Origin: JAFCUW01 sp049898325
GTDB lineage: Bacteria > Pseudomonadota > Gammaproteobacteria > Burkholderiales > Burkholderiaceae_D
Direction of reading: 5' to 3'
NCBI RefSeq assembly: GCF_049898325.1
Contig: NZ_JAFCXL010000004.1
Coordinates: 206,604 to 270,603 of the forward strand
DNA length: 64,000 nt
The notes under the pieces were generated by a model. The model saw only the letters and a program-made list of their open reading frames with translations, did no database searches and was not told the origin of the DNA. Positions 55,087-63,380 of the stretch are shown in pieces (within the stretch, counting starts at the first letter, position 1; each line of letters begins with the position of its first letter). Both the position numbers and the translations under genes were made by a program.

Positions 55087-56742
55087 TTACCAGTTCCTGA
55101 AACGGCGCGGTGGCTCGTACAAGCCGCCCGACGCGCGCACCAGGTCTTTCATGTTACGGGCCGCCAGCAGGTCGCGGCTGGCGTCGCGCTTGTCGATGCC
55201 GAGGTCTTCGGGGCGGGTGATGATGCCGCGGTCGCGCAGGTTTTCCACCATGCGCCTGTCGCGCGCCAGGCCGACGGCGGTGTAGCCGGCCACGCCGCGA
55301 ATGGCCTGTTCGCGTTCTTCCTCGCCACGGCACAGCAGCAGGTTGGCGATGCCTTCTTCGGTGAGGATGTGGGTGACGTCGTCGCCGTAGATCATCACGG
55401 GCGGGATGGCGAAGCCGGCCTGCTCGGCCAGTTCCCACGCGTCGAGACGGTCGACAAAGGCCGGCTGCATGTGTTCGCGGAAGGTTTCGACGATCTGCAC
55501 CACCAGCTTCTGGCCGCGCGGGATCTGGCCGCTGCCGCGCCGGGCCTGCTCGCCCGCCTTGAGCCAGGCGGGGCTGGCGTGACGGCGTCCGCGCGCGTCG
55601 GCGCCCATGTTCGAGGCGCCCCCGAAGCCGGCGATACGGCCCACGGTGGCGGTCGAGGAATTGCCCTGCATGTCGATCTGCAGGGTCGAACCGATGAACA
55701 TGTCGCAGGCGTAGTGGCCGGCCGCCTGGCACAGGGCGCGGTTGCTGCGCATGCTGCCATCGGGGCCGACGGCGAACACGTCGGGGCGGGCGCGGATGTA
55801 TTCTTCCATGCCCAACTCGGAGCCGAACGAGTGGACGGTGTCGATGAAGCCGGCCTCGATGGCGGGAATGAGGGCCGGGTGGGGGTTCAAGGCCCAGTGG
55901 CGGCAGATCTGCCCCTTCAGACCGAGCGACTCGGCGTAAGTGGGCAGCAGCAGCTCGATGGCGGCGGTGTCGAAGCCAATGCCGTGATTGAGGCGCTGCA
56001 CGCCGTATTCGGCGTAGATGCCCTTGATCGCCATCATCGCCATCAACACCTGGATTTCCGAGATGAGGGCGGGATCGCGGGTAAACAGCGGCTCGATGTA
56101 GTAGGGATCGGGCGAGGCGACGACGAAGTCGACCCAGTCGCCGGGAATGTCGACGCGCGGCAGCACGTCAACGATGCGGTTGACCTGGACGATCACGATG
56201 CCGTTCTTGAAGGCGGTCGCTTCGACGATGGCCGGGGTGTCTTCCGTGTTCGGTCCCGTATACAGGTTGCCGTGACGGTCGGCCGCTTCGGCCGCCACCA
56301 GGCACACGCGCGGCGCCAGGTCGATGAAATAGCGGGCAAACAGTTCGAGGTAGGTGTGGATGGCGCCGATATTGAGCTGGCCGGCGGCGACCAGGCGCGC
56401 CACCCGTCCCGCCTGCGGGCCGGAGAAGGAAAAGTCGAGGCGGTCGGCGACGCCCCGCTCGAACACGTCGAGGTGCTCGGGCAGGGCCAGCACCGATTGC
56501 AGCATGTGCAGGTGGTTGATGCGCGCCGGGTCGAGCGCGGCCAGCGCGCGCGCCAGGAAGTCGGCCTGCTTCTGGTTGTTCCCTTCCAGGCAGACCCGGT
56601 CGCCGCACTCGATCACGCTGTAGAGCAGGTCGGCCAGGCGCGCGGCCGGCACCACCTTGGCGTCTGTGGCGCCGGCCAGTATGGCGCCGGCGCGCGCCAG
56701 GCGGGCCTGGCGATTTTGCGCCAGCGTGTTCCACTGTTTCAT
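55087..56742 (-). CDS. mdcA: Malonate decarboxylase alpha subunit (acetyl-ACP:malonate transferase)
   Basis: A 551-residue CoA-transferase-like subunit that swaps acetyl for malonyl on the MdcC carrier. Conserved text includes LEGNNQKQADFLARAL, HGNLYTGPNTEDTPAIVEAT, HSFGSELGMEEYIRARPD and GDDVTHILTEEGIANLL. The ATG overlaps the stop of the TRAP large permease (four bases), tying uptake and catabolism into one transcript. Confidence 0.95.
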   Translation of the reverse strand: MKQWNTLAQNRQARLARAGAILAGATDAKVVPAARLADLLYSVIECGDRVCLEGNNQKQADFLARALAALDPARINHLHMLQSVLALPEHLDVFERGVADRLDFSFSGPQAGRVARLVAAGQLNIGAIHTYLELFARYFIDLAPRVCLVAAEAADRHGNLYTGPNTEDTPAIVEATAFKNGIVIVQVNRIVDVLPRVDIPGDWVDFVVASPDPYYIEPLFTRDPALISEIQVLMAMMAIKGIYAEYGVQRLNHGIGFDTAAIELLLPTYAESLGLKGQICRHWALNPHPALIPAIEAGFIDTVHSFGSELGMEEYIRARPDVFAVGPDGSMRSNRALCQAAGHYACDMFIGSTLQIDMQGNSSTATVGRIAGFGGASNMGADARGRRHASPAWLKAGEQARRGSGQIPRGQKLVVQIVETFREHMQPAFVDRLDAWELAEQAGFAIPPVMIYGDDVTHILTEEGIANLLLCRGEEEREQAIRGVAGYTAVGLARDRRMVENLRDRGIITRPEDLGIDKRDASRDLLAARNMKDLVRASGGLYEPPRRFRNW

Positions 56743-58088
56743 TTGGCCCCCATCAGAAGGTTGGGCAGGCTGGTGGCGATGCTGGGAAACAGGCATAACA
56801 GGATCACGGCGACGAACATCAGGCCGACAAACGGCATCACGCCCCAGATCACATCCTTCAAGGGGATGTCGGGCGCGATGTTTTTTATGACGAAGATGTT
56901 CAGGCCCACGGGCGGATGGATCAGGCCCATTTCCATCACCACCGTCATGACGATGCCAAACCAGATCAGGTCGAAGCCGGCCGCTTTCAGGGGCGGCAGA
57001 ATGATCGGCGCCGTCATCAGGATGATCGACACGGGTGGCAGGAAAAAGCCGAACACGATCACCATCAGCAGGATCACCGCCAGCAGCAGCCAGCGCGACA
57101 GGTGCATGTCGACGACCCATTGCGCCGCCGACTGGCTGATGTGCAGGTAGCTCATCACGTAGGAGTAGAACAGCGACATGCCGATGATCAGCAGCAGCAT
57201 GGTCGACTCCTTGATGGTCGAGGTCAGGATGGGCGCCAGGTCGCGCGGACGCCAGACCTGGTAGACGATGGCGATCAATACCATCGCCAGCAGCGCGCCC
57301 AGGCCCGCCGTTTCCGACGGCGTCGCGTAACCGCCATACAGCGCCACCATCACGCCGATCAGCAGGATCACGAAGGGCAGCACGCGCGGCAGCATTTCGA
57401 CTTTTTCACGCAGCGTGTAGTGCTCGGTCTCGAGGTAGGCCGACTTGACGCCGCCCCCTTCATAGACGGCCTTGGCCAGCGCGTACTCCTTGCGGGCACG
57501 GTAGACGGCGTAGCCGGCGAACAGGCCCACGAGCAGCATGCCGGGGCCGATCCCGGCCAAAAACAGGCGCCCCAGCGACTGTTCGGCCGCCACCGCGTAC
57601 AGGATCATGGTGATCGACGGCGGCAGCAGGATGCCCAGCGTGCCGCCGGCGGCGATGATGCCGGCGGCAAAGCCGGGCGAATAGCCGCGCCGGCGCATTT
57701 CGGGAATGCCGGCCGAGCCGATCGCCGAGCAGGTGGCGGGCGAGGAGCCGGCCATGGCGGCGAACAGCGCGCAGGCGAACACATTGGCGATGCCCAGCCC
57801 GCCCGGCACCTTGTGCAGCCAGGTGTGGATGGCCGAGTACAGGTCCTTGCCGGCCGGTGACTTGCCGATCGCCGCCCCCTTGAGGATGAACAGGGGGATC
57901 GACAGCAGGGTGATCGAGGCCATCTCTTCGTAGACGTTCTGGGTGACGGTGTCGAGCGAGGACGCCGGCATGAACACATACATGAAGCCGGTGGCCACCA
58001 CGCCCAGCGCGAAGGCGATCGGCATGCCGGAAAACATGACGATCAGGGTGACGACGCCGTACAGGGCGCCCAGGGTGAGGGGACTCAT
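56739..58088 (-). CDS. TRAP transporter large permease, likely malonate
   Basis: A 449-residue DctM-type permease with about 12 membrane helices (MFSGMPIAFALGVVATGFMY, GSSPATCSAIGSAGIPEMRR, GGTLGILLPPSITMILYAVA). Its place before mdcA makes malonate the probable substrate, like the MatM protein of rhizobial malonate uptake. Overlaps the small permease gene and mdcA by four bases each. Confidence 0.9.
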   Translation of the reverse strand: MSPLTLGALYGVVTLIVMFSGMPIAFALGVVATGFMYVFMPASSLDTVTQNVYEEMASITLLSIPLFILKGAAIGKSPAGKDLYSAIHTWLHKVPGGLGIANVFACALFAAMAGSSPATCSAIGSAGIPEMRRRGYSPGFAAGIIAAGGTLGILLPPSITMILYAVAAEQSLGRLFLAGIGPGMLLVGLFAGYAVYRARKEYALAKAVYEGGGVKSAYLETEHYTLREKVEMLPRVLPFVILLIGVMVALYGGYATPSETAGLGALLAMVLIAIVYQVWRPRDLAPILTSTIKESTMLLLIIGMSLFYSYVMSYLHISQSAAQWVVDMHLSRWLLLAVILLMVIVFGFFLPPVSIILMTAPIILPPLKAAGFDLIWFGIVMTVVMEMGLIHPPVGLNIFVIKNIAPDIPLKDVIWGVMPFVGLMFVAVILLCLFPSIATSLPNLLMGAK

Positions 58089-58690
58089 GGCAGGCTCCGT
58101 TCAGGGTGCGTCTTCATCGCGTCCGGGGCCGGTGCGCGGGTGTTGGTCAGGTGGGTCAGTACCTGCACCAGGATTTGCAGGGTCAGCACGCTCATGCCGA
58201 AGGCCATCATGGCGTAGGGGATCCACAAGGGCGGCGCGAAGGTCGACGAGGTGGTCATGCCGTCGACCCACGCTTCATGCCACAAGGCCCACGACTTCCA
58301 CGAAAAGAAGGCGCAGAACAGGCACGACACCAGGTCGACGATGAACAGTCGCACCGCGTTCACGCGCGCGGGCAACAGCGACGACAGGGCCTCGATGCCG
58401 ATGTGGCCACGGAAGGACTGCACGTAAGCGGTGCAGAAGAAGGTGGCGCCCACCAGCATGAACACCGACGCTTCATCCTGCCAGTCGGTGGGGGTCTTAA
58501 AAAAATAGCGCACCACCACCGAGTAGGTGAGGATGAGCGCAGTAAACACCAGCGCCGCCATCGACAGGCGCAGCAGCAGGGCGTTGAAGCCGTCGAGCAG
58601 GCGCGAAAAAGCGGCCAGCGCCTTCTGCTCGGGCACCGCCGGACGCGCAGGCTTGCCGCCGGGCGGCGGGAGATCAAAACCGTGACTCAT
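58085..58690 (-). CDS. TRAP transporter small permease, likely malonate
   Basis: A 201-residue DctQ-type protein with four hydrophobic helices (LSMAALVFTALILTYSVVVR, ASVFMLVGATFFCTAYVQSF, LFIVDLVSCLFCAFFSW, PYAMMAFGMSVLTLQILVQV) and a cytoplasmic Pro-rich N-terminus. It forms the membrane part together with the large permease. Follows the binding-protein gene by 10 bp. Confidence 0.9.
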   Translation of the reverse strand: MSHGFDLPPPGGKPARPAVPEQKALAAFSRLLDGFNALLLRLSMAALVFTALILTYSVVVRYFFKTPTDWQDEASVFMLVGATFFCTAYVQSFRGHIGIEALSSLLPARVNAVRLFIVDLVSCLFCAFFSWKSWALWHEAWVDGMTTSSTFAPPLWIPYAMMAFGMSVLTLQILVQVLTHLTNTRAPAPDAMKTHPERSLP

Positions 58691-58700
58691 GGCGCGCCTT

Positions 58701-59720
58701 TTACAGGGTCTTCTCGGCCAGCGCCAGCAGCTTGGCGCAATTGGCGTTCTTGTCGGCGTAATCCTTCCACACGTTGGCGCGCGCGATGGCCTGCCATTTC
58801 TTGACGATGTCGGGATTCAAATCGACCACCTTGGCGCCGGCCTTGGCATACACGGCGGCCACCGCCGAATCGTCGGCCTGGGCCGCCTTGCGGGCAAAGC
58901 CTTCCAGTTCGGCGCCCACCGTCATGATCAGGGCCTGCTGCTCCTTGCTCAGCTTGTCGAACACGGCTTTCGACATCATCAGGGGCTCGAACATGAACCA
59001 GTAGGCGCCATTGCGGCCCGTGGTGAGCGACTTCGACACCTCCTCGAGGCGGAAGGAAATGAGCGAGGTCGAGGACGTGAGCGCCGCTTCCATCGCGCCC
59101 GTCTGCATGGCGGCGTAGATTTCGTTCGACGGCAGCGTCACCACGGCGGCGCCGGCGGCCTTGAGCATCAGGTCCATTTCACGCGAACCGCCGCGCACCT
59201 TCATGCCCTTGGCGTCTTCCGGGTGGACGATCGCCTTGGTGCGCGAGGCGACCCCGCCGGCCTGCCAGATCCACGAGATGAGCACGATGCCCTTTTCCAG
59301 CAGGATGCGGTTGAGTTCCTTGCCCACTTCGGCGTTCTTCCAGCCGTAACCCTGGTCGTACGAGGTGACCAGGCCGGGCATCAGGCCGATGTTCACTTCG
59401 GGCACTTCGCCGCCCGCGTAGGCCAGCGGCACCAGCGCCAGGTCGAGCGCGCCCTTGCGCATGGCCGAGAACTGCGCATTCGTCTTCATCAGCGAGGAGC
59501 CGGGATAGATCTCGAATTTCAGGCCGCCCTTGCTGCGCTTTTCCACCTCGGCGGCGAACATGCGGCACAGGCGGTCGCGAAAATCCCCCTCGGCGACGGT
59601 GCCGCCGGGGAACTGGTGCGAAATTTTCAGCGTCGTCGCCGTCTGCGCGAACGCGTGGTGCATCCACAAGGGGCTCGTGGCGAGTGCGCCGACAAGGGTG
59701 CGGCGGGCGGTATTGGTCAT
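58701..59720 (-). CDS. TRAP transporter substrate-binding protein, likely malonate
   Basis: A 339-residue DctP-type periplasmic binding protein with an export signal (about 1-25, RRTLVGALATSPLWMHHAFA) and the family carboxylate-binding arginine region (GMKVRGGSREMDLMLKAAGA). GGAGG lies six bases before ATG 59720, whereas the ATG at 59726 directly abuts it, so 59720 is the better start. First gene of the malonate unit; its promoter region holds the TGTATACA operator-like palindrome. Confidence 0.9.
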   Translation of the reverse strand: MTNTARRTLVGALATSPLWMHHAFAQTATTLKISHQFPGGTVAEGDFRDRLCRMFAAEVEKRSKGGLKFEIYPGSSLMKTNAQFSAMRKGALDLALVPLAYAGGEVPEVNIGLMPGLVTSYDQGYGWKNAEVGKELNRILLEKGIVLISWIWQAGGVASRTKAIVHPEDAKGMKVRGGSREMDLMLKAAGAAVVTLPSNEIYAAMQTGAMEAALTSSTSLISFRLEEVSKSLTTGRNGAYWFMFEPLMMSKAVFDKLSKEQQALIMTVGAELEGFARKAAQADDSAVAAVYAKAGAKVVDLNPDIVKKWQAIARANVWKDYADKNANCAKLLALAEKTL

Positions 59721-59818
59721 TGTCATCCTCCAAGATGTTGTTATCCGCGCAGCGTTGTCTGGTGCACCACGCGGTAAGACGGGTTGTCATCATCGGCATC
59801 GTTGTGCCTGGCTTTTTA

Positions 59819-59826
59819 TGTATACA
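59819..59826. promoter_or_regulatory. Operator-like palindrome TGTATACA in the TRAP-mdc/gntR divergent gap
   Basis: The perfect 8-bp palindrome TGTATACA matches the core of ATTGTATACAAT, which I recall as the binding site of the malonate repressor MdcY of Acinetobacter. On the minus strand TTGACA (59854-59849) is a consensus -35 box, and TAGTCT (59832-59827) 16 bp further is a weak -10; the palindrome then covers the expected start of TRAP-mdc transcription, an apt place for a repressor. The sequence match was recalled, not looked up. Confidence 0.55.
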
Positions 59827-59903
59827 AGACTAAACTTAAAAAATACAATGTCAAGCATCATGTGCGTATTTGCGCAATTCCCAACAAAAACAGGAGCCAC
59901 CGC

Positions 59904-60563
59904 ATGAGCAGCCGTTCCGCCCAATTACGCGAGTCGATCGAAGAGCTGATCGCCGTCGGCACGCTGGCGCCCGGCCAGCATCTCGACGAGACCGAGCTGG
60001 CCGCCCGCTATGGCGTCTCGCGCACGCCGATCCGTGAAACCCTGATCCAGCTGGCCTCGATGGGCCTGGTGGTGATCCGTCCGCGCCGCGGCGCCGTGGT
60101 GGCCGAACTGGGGCCGCGCCAGCTTGTCGAGATGTTCGAGATGATGTCCGAGCTCGAGGCGGTGTGCGCCCGCCTCGGTGCGCGCCGCATGAACGCGGCC
60201 GAGCGCAGTGCGCTCGCCGCGGTGCACCGCGATTGCCAGGCGGCCAGCTTGAGCGCCGATCCGGACGAGTACTATTACAAGAACGAAGCGTTCCATCACG
60301 CCATCTACGGCGGCAGCCACAACCAGTTCCTGATCGAGCAGGCGCTGGCCCTGTCGCGCCGCCTGCGCCCTTACCGCCGCCTGCAGTTGCGCGTGCGCGA
60401 CCGCGTGGCCACCTCGTTCGCCGAACACGACGTGCTCGTCGAGGCCATCGTCGGCGGCGACGGCGAGCTGGCGGCGCGGCTGGCGCGCGACCATGTGATG
60501 ATCCAGGGCGAGCGCTTTGCCGACCTGATGGCGTCGCTGCCGCAGCCGCAGCCGTCGAACTGA
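59904..60563 (+). CDS. GntR-family (FadR/FCD) regulator, MdcY-like
   Basis: A 219-residue regulator with an N-terminal winged helix (LDETELAARYGVSRTPIRET, LIQLASMGLVVIRPRRGAVV) and an FCD ligand-binding domain (about 75-215; EMFEMMSELEAVCARLGARR, EAFHHAIYGGSHNQFLIEQA). It is divergent from the malonate TRAP-mdc unit, so it most likely represses that unit and is released by malonate or malonyl-CoA, as MdcY is. AGGAG lies 7-8 bases before ATG 59904, which excludes the longer open frame to 59784. Confidence 0.88.
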   Translation: MSSRSAQLRESIEELIAVGTLAPGQHLDETELAARYGVSRTPIRETLIQLASMGLVVIRPRRGAVVAELGPRQLVEMFEMMSELEAVCARLGARRMNAAERSALAAVHRDCQAASLSADPDEYYYKNEAFHHAIYGGSHNQFLIEQALALSRRLRPYRRLQLRVRDRVATSFAEHDVLVEAIVGGDGELAARLARDHVMIQGERFADLMASLPQPQPSN

Positions 60564-60634
60564 CGCCGGCATTGACCGGCAGCGGCGCGCCGATTAAGGT
60601 AGCGGCACCCTTCGTTCACTTTTCATGGCCCCCG

Positions 60635-62314
60635 ATGACTTCTTTGCCCCGCTTTGCCCGCCTGCCGCGCCGCGCCGTCACCCTGTTGCTGTCCTTCGCC
60701 GTCCTCACGCCCGTGCTGGCGGCGGGCGTCCCGCCGGCCGTGGCGGCGCCTGCCCGGCCCAAGCTGGTCGTGGTGATGGTGGTCGACGGCCTGCCCAACG
60801 AGCAGCTGCAGCGCTACCGCGAGCAGTTCGGCCAGGGCGGCTTTCGGCGCCTGCTCGAGACCGGCGCCGCGTTCAGCAATGCGCACCAGGCCCACGGCAT
60901 CACCGTCACCGCCATCGGCCACACGGCGGTGCTGACGGGCGCCTACCCCTACCAGCACGGCATCATCGGCAACGACTGGATCGATCCGGCCAGCGGCCAG
61001 TCGATCTACTGCACCGAAGACCGCGCCCACACCTATATCGGCGAGAGCACCCGCCCCGGCGATGGCACCTCGCCGAAGAACCTGCGGGTGGACACCCTGG
61101 GCGACCAGCTGCGCTACGCCACCGGCAACCGTGCCAAGGTGGTGACGGTGTCGGGCAAGGACCGCGGCGCCATCCTGCTGGCCGGTAAAACCGGCACGCC
61201 GTATATGTACATGGATGGCAGCGGCAATTTCGCCAGCAGCAGTTTTTACATGGCGGCGCACCCGGCGTGGGTGCAGCGCTACGCCGCCGACAAGCCGCAG
61301 GACCGCTACTACGGCAAGGCCTGGACCCCGCTGCTGGCCGACGCCGCCTACGCGGGCGACGCGCCCGATGACGCCATCCCACTGGCGGTCAACCGTTTTC
61401 CGCTGACCATGAGCAGCAAGAACGGCACCCGCGACGGCGACTATTACGCGAAACTCAAGACCAGCCCCTACCTCGACGAACTGACGCTGGAGTTCGCCAA
61501 GGCGGCGGTCGACGGCGAAAACCTGGGCCGCAATCCGGCCGACGTACCCGACCTGCTGGGCGTGAGCCTGTCGGCGCACGACTACGTCAACCACAAGTAC
61601 GGCCCCGAGAGCAAGATGTCGCACGACCACCTGCAGCGGCTCGACCGCATGCTGGCCGATTTCTTCAGCTACCTCGACGGTCGCCTGGGCAAGGACAATT
61701 TTCTGGTGGTGCTCACCGCCGACCATGGTTTTACCAATACGCCCGAGTTTTCGCAGGCGCGCCACATCGACGCCATGCGCATCCCCTCGAAAAAGCTGGT
61801 GGAGGACCTGAACGCCCATTTGGGCGCCAGGTTCGCCCTGACGAAGGCGGTGCGCATCGCCTCGGTGCCGAACCTGTATCTCGATTACCCGCAGATCGAC
61901 CAGCGCGGCATCGCCCGCGCCGCCGTCGAAGCCGAGGCGGCGCGCTTCCTGCTCGAGCAGCCCGGCATCGCCCAGGTCTACACCCGCGCGCAGTTCGAGA
62001 ACGGCGGCGCCGGCGGCACCCGCATGGACCTGTTGATGCGGCGCGCCTGGCACCGCCAGCTGTCGGGCGACCTGATGATGGTGACGAAGCCGTATGTGTT
62101 CTTCGGCAGCGGCAGCACCGGCGCCTCGCACGGCACCCCCTACGCCTACGACACCAATGTGCCGCTGCTGCTGATGGGCCAACGCTGGATCCGGCCGGGC
62201 GACTACGGCCAGTACGCCGAAGTGGTCGACCTGGCGCCCACCCTGGCGCACCTGCTCAAGGTGCGCCCGCCGGCGGCGTCCGAGGGCCGGGTGCTGACCG
62301 AACTGCTGCGCTAA
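60635..62314 (+). CDS. PafA-like alkaline phosphatase
   Basis: A 559-residue exported phosphomonoesterase of the alkaline phosphatase/nucleotide pyrophosphatase superfamily. An N-terminal signal-type helix (about 12-33, VTLLLSFAVLTPVLAAG) leads to metal ligand VVDGLP, the nucleophile threonine in ITVTAIGHTAVLTG with YPYQHGIIGNDW after it, SAHDYVNHKYGP, LTADHGF, and the C-terminal zinc histidine in GASHGTPYAYD. Length and motifs match PafA, which works without phosphate repression in other bacteria. ATG 60635 follows no obvious ribosome-binding site; upstream frame lies in the gntR gene. Confidence 0.9.
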   Translation: MTSLPRFARLPRRAVTLLLSFAVLTPVLAAGVPPAVAAPARPKLVVVMVVDGLPNEQLQRYREQFGQGGFRRLLETGAAFSNAHQAHGITVTAIGHTAVLTGAYPYQHGIIGNDWIDPASGQSIYCTEDRAHTYIGESTRPGDGTSPKNLRVDTLGDQLRYATGNRAKVVTVSGKDRGAILLAGKTGTPYMYMDGSGNFASSSFYMAAHPAWVQRYAADKPQDRYYGKAWTPLLADAAYAGDAPDDAIPLAVNRFPLTMSSKNGTRDGDYYAKLKTSPYLDELTLEFAKAAVDGENLGRNPADVPDLLGVSLSAHDYVNHKYGPESKMSHDHLQRLDRMLADFFSYLDGRLGKDNFLVVLTADHGFTNTPEFSQARHIDAMRIPSKKLVEDLNAHLGARFALTKAVRIASVPNLYLDYPQIDQRGIARAAVEAEAARFLLEQPGIAQVYTRAQFENGGAGGTRMDLLMRRAWHRQLSGDLMMVTKPYVFFGSGSTGASHGTPYAYDTNVPLLLMGQRWIRPGDYGQYAEVVDLAPTLAHLLKVRPPAASEGRVLTELLR

Positions 62315-62598
62315 GCGCATCGCGGCAATGTAGCGCAGGGGCGCGATCGTCGTCGCCGCCACCGTCAGCGTTGGCGTGCCCGATGACAAGGCTGGAAATT
62401 CGATGCATCTGTCATCTGAGTCGCGCTGACAAGCGGCCTTATTTTTGGCGCTTTCACCGTTTGCTGTGGGGCGACCCCGAACCGATTTGAATTGCTGAGG
62501 TCAAACCTGCTCCACCAAGGTGATGGGAGAGCAGCATGGCACAAGGCAAGCAGGTCCGTCCGAATTTCACCCGCCTGTTCTCCCGGCTGCGCGCCTTT

Positions 62599-62800
62599 AG
62601 AACCTATCCCGGTAGGTAGGAGGAAGCGGATTGCGACGTGCGCGTAGGCGATGCATGGCAGCCGAGGGCAAGGCGCGAGGATGACGCATGGCGAGCCATG
62701 CGAAGACGAGGCAAGTCATATATGACGGCCCGCCATCGGTTGCCAGGCGTCGCAGCGGCGCACCGGCAAGCAGCGACTCCGACCTACCGGGATAGGTTCT
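62599..62800. repeat. MITE-like element, family 1, long copy (202 bp), inside the transposase gene
   Basis: Perfect 19-bp terminal inverted repeats AGAACCTATCCCGGTAGGT (62599-62617, complement at 62782-62800). The hairpin GCATGGC-GA-GCCATGC lies at 62686-62701. The sequence matches the reverse complement of 31113-31270 over most of its length, with an extra stretch of about 45 bp in the right half. It splits the transposase after codon 21. Confidence 0.85.
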
Positions 62801-63237
62801 TGATACCCACCAGAGGCTGGCCGTCTGCTGCTTTATGTCGGCGCTCGTCAACGGCGAGCGCATCGCCGCGCTGATCGACCAGATCGCCCGCGCGCGCAGC
62901 GCGTGTCCCCGCTGCGCATCGCGCCAGTTCGGCCGCCACGGCTTCGCCAATGGCCTGCAGCGATACCGCTGCAGCGCCTGTGGAAAAACCTTCAATGGTT
63001 TGACGGGCACGCCGCTGGCGCGCCTGCGCCTCAAGGGCAAGTGGCTCGCGTATTGCGATTGCCTGCGCGACCCGGCCTGCACCGTCAAAAGCGCCGCCGA
63101 GAAAGTGCAGGTACACGCCAATACCAGTTTCAGATGGCGCCACCGCTTCCTGCACTGGGTCAAGTTCGACCGACCCGCCACACTGCAAGGCATCACCGAG
63201 GCCGACGAGACGTTTTTGCTCGAATCGGAGAAGGGGA

Positions 63238-63380
63238 ACCGGCAGGGTAAGAAGCAGAGTAACCCGCAGAGCAACCAGCAGAGCACTCAGCAGAGTAATC
63301 AGCAGGAAAGTGATCAGGACAAGGGGCCGAAAAAGGATCAGGAAAGCGGGCAGGGAAGTCAGCAGGAAAATACACCGTTG
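63238..63380 (+). repeat. Low-complexity Gln/Asn/Ser-rich insertion in the transposase
   Basis: About 47 codons made of degenerate AGCAACCAGCAGAG-like units encode a Gln/Ser/Asn-rich stretch between LLESEKGNR and RAPRKRGGVASKRG. In related transposases these two segments are separated by only a few residues. The repetitive DNA suggests expansion by slippage. Confidence 0.7.

Noticed and set aside
62315..62467. Gap after the phosphatase searched for a gene or terminator
   Set aside because: No coding frame of plausible composition was found; an AGCGGCC/GGCGCT stem near 62434-62453 has a mismatch and no T-run after it.
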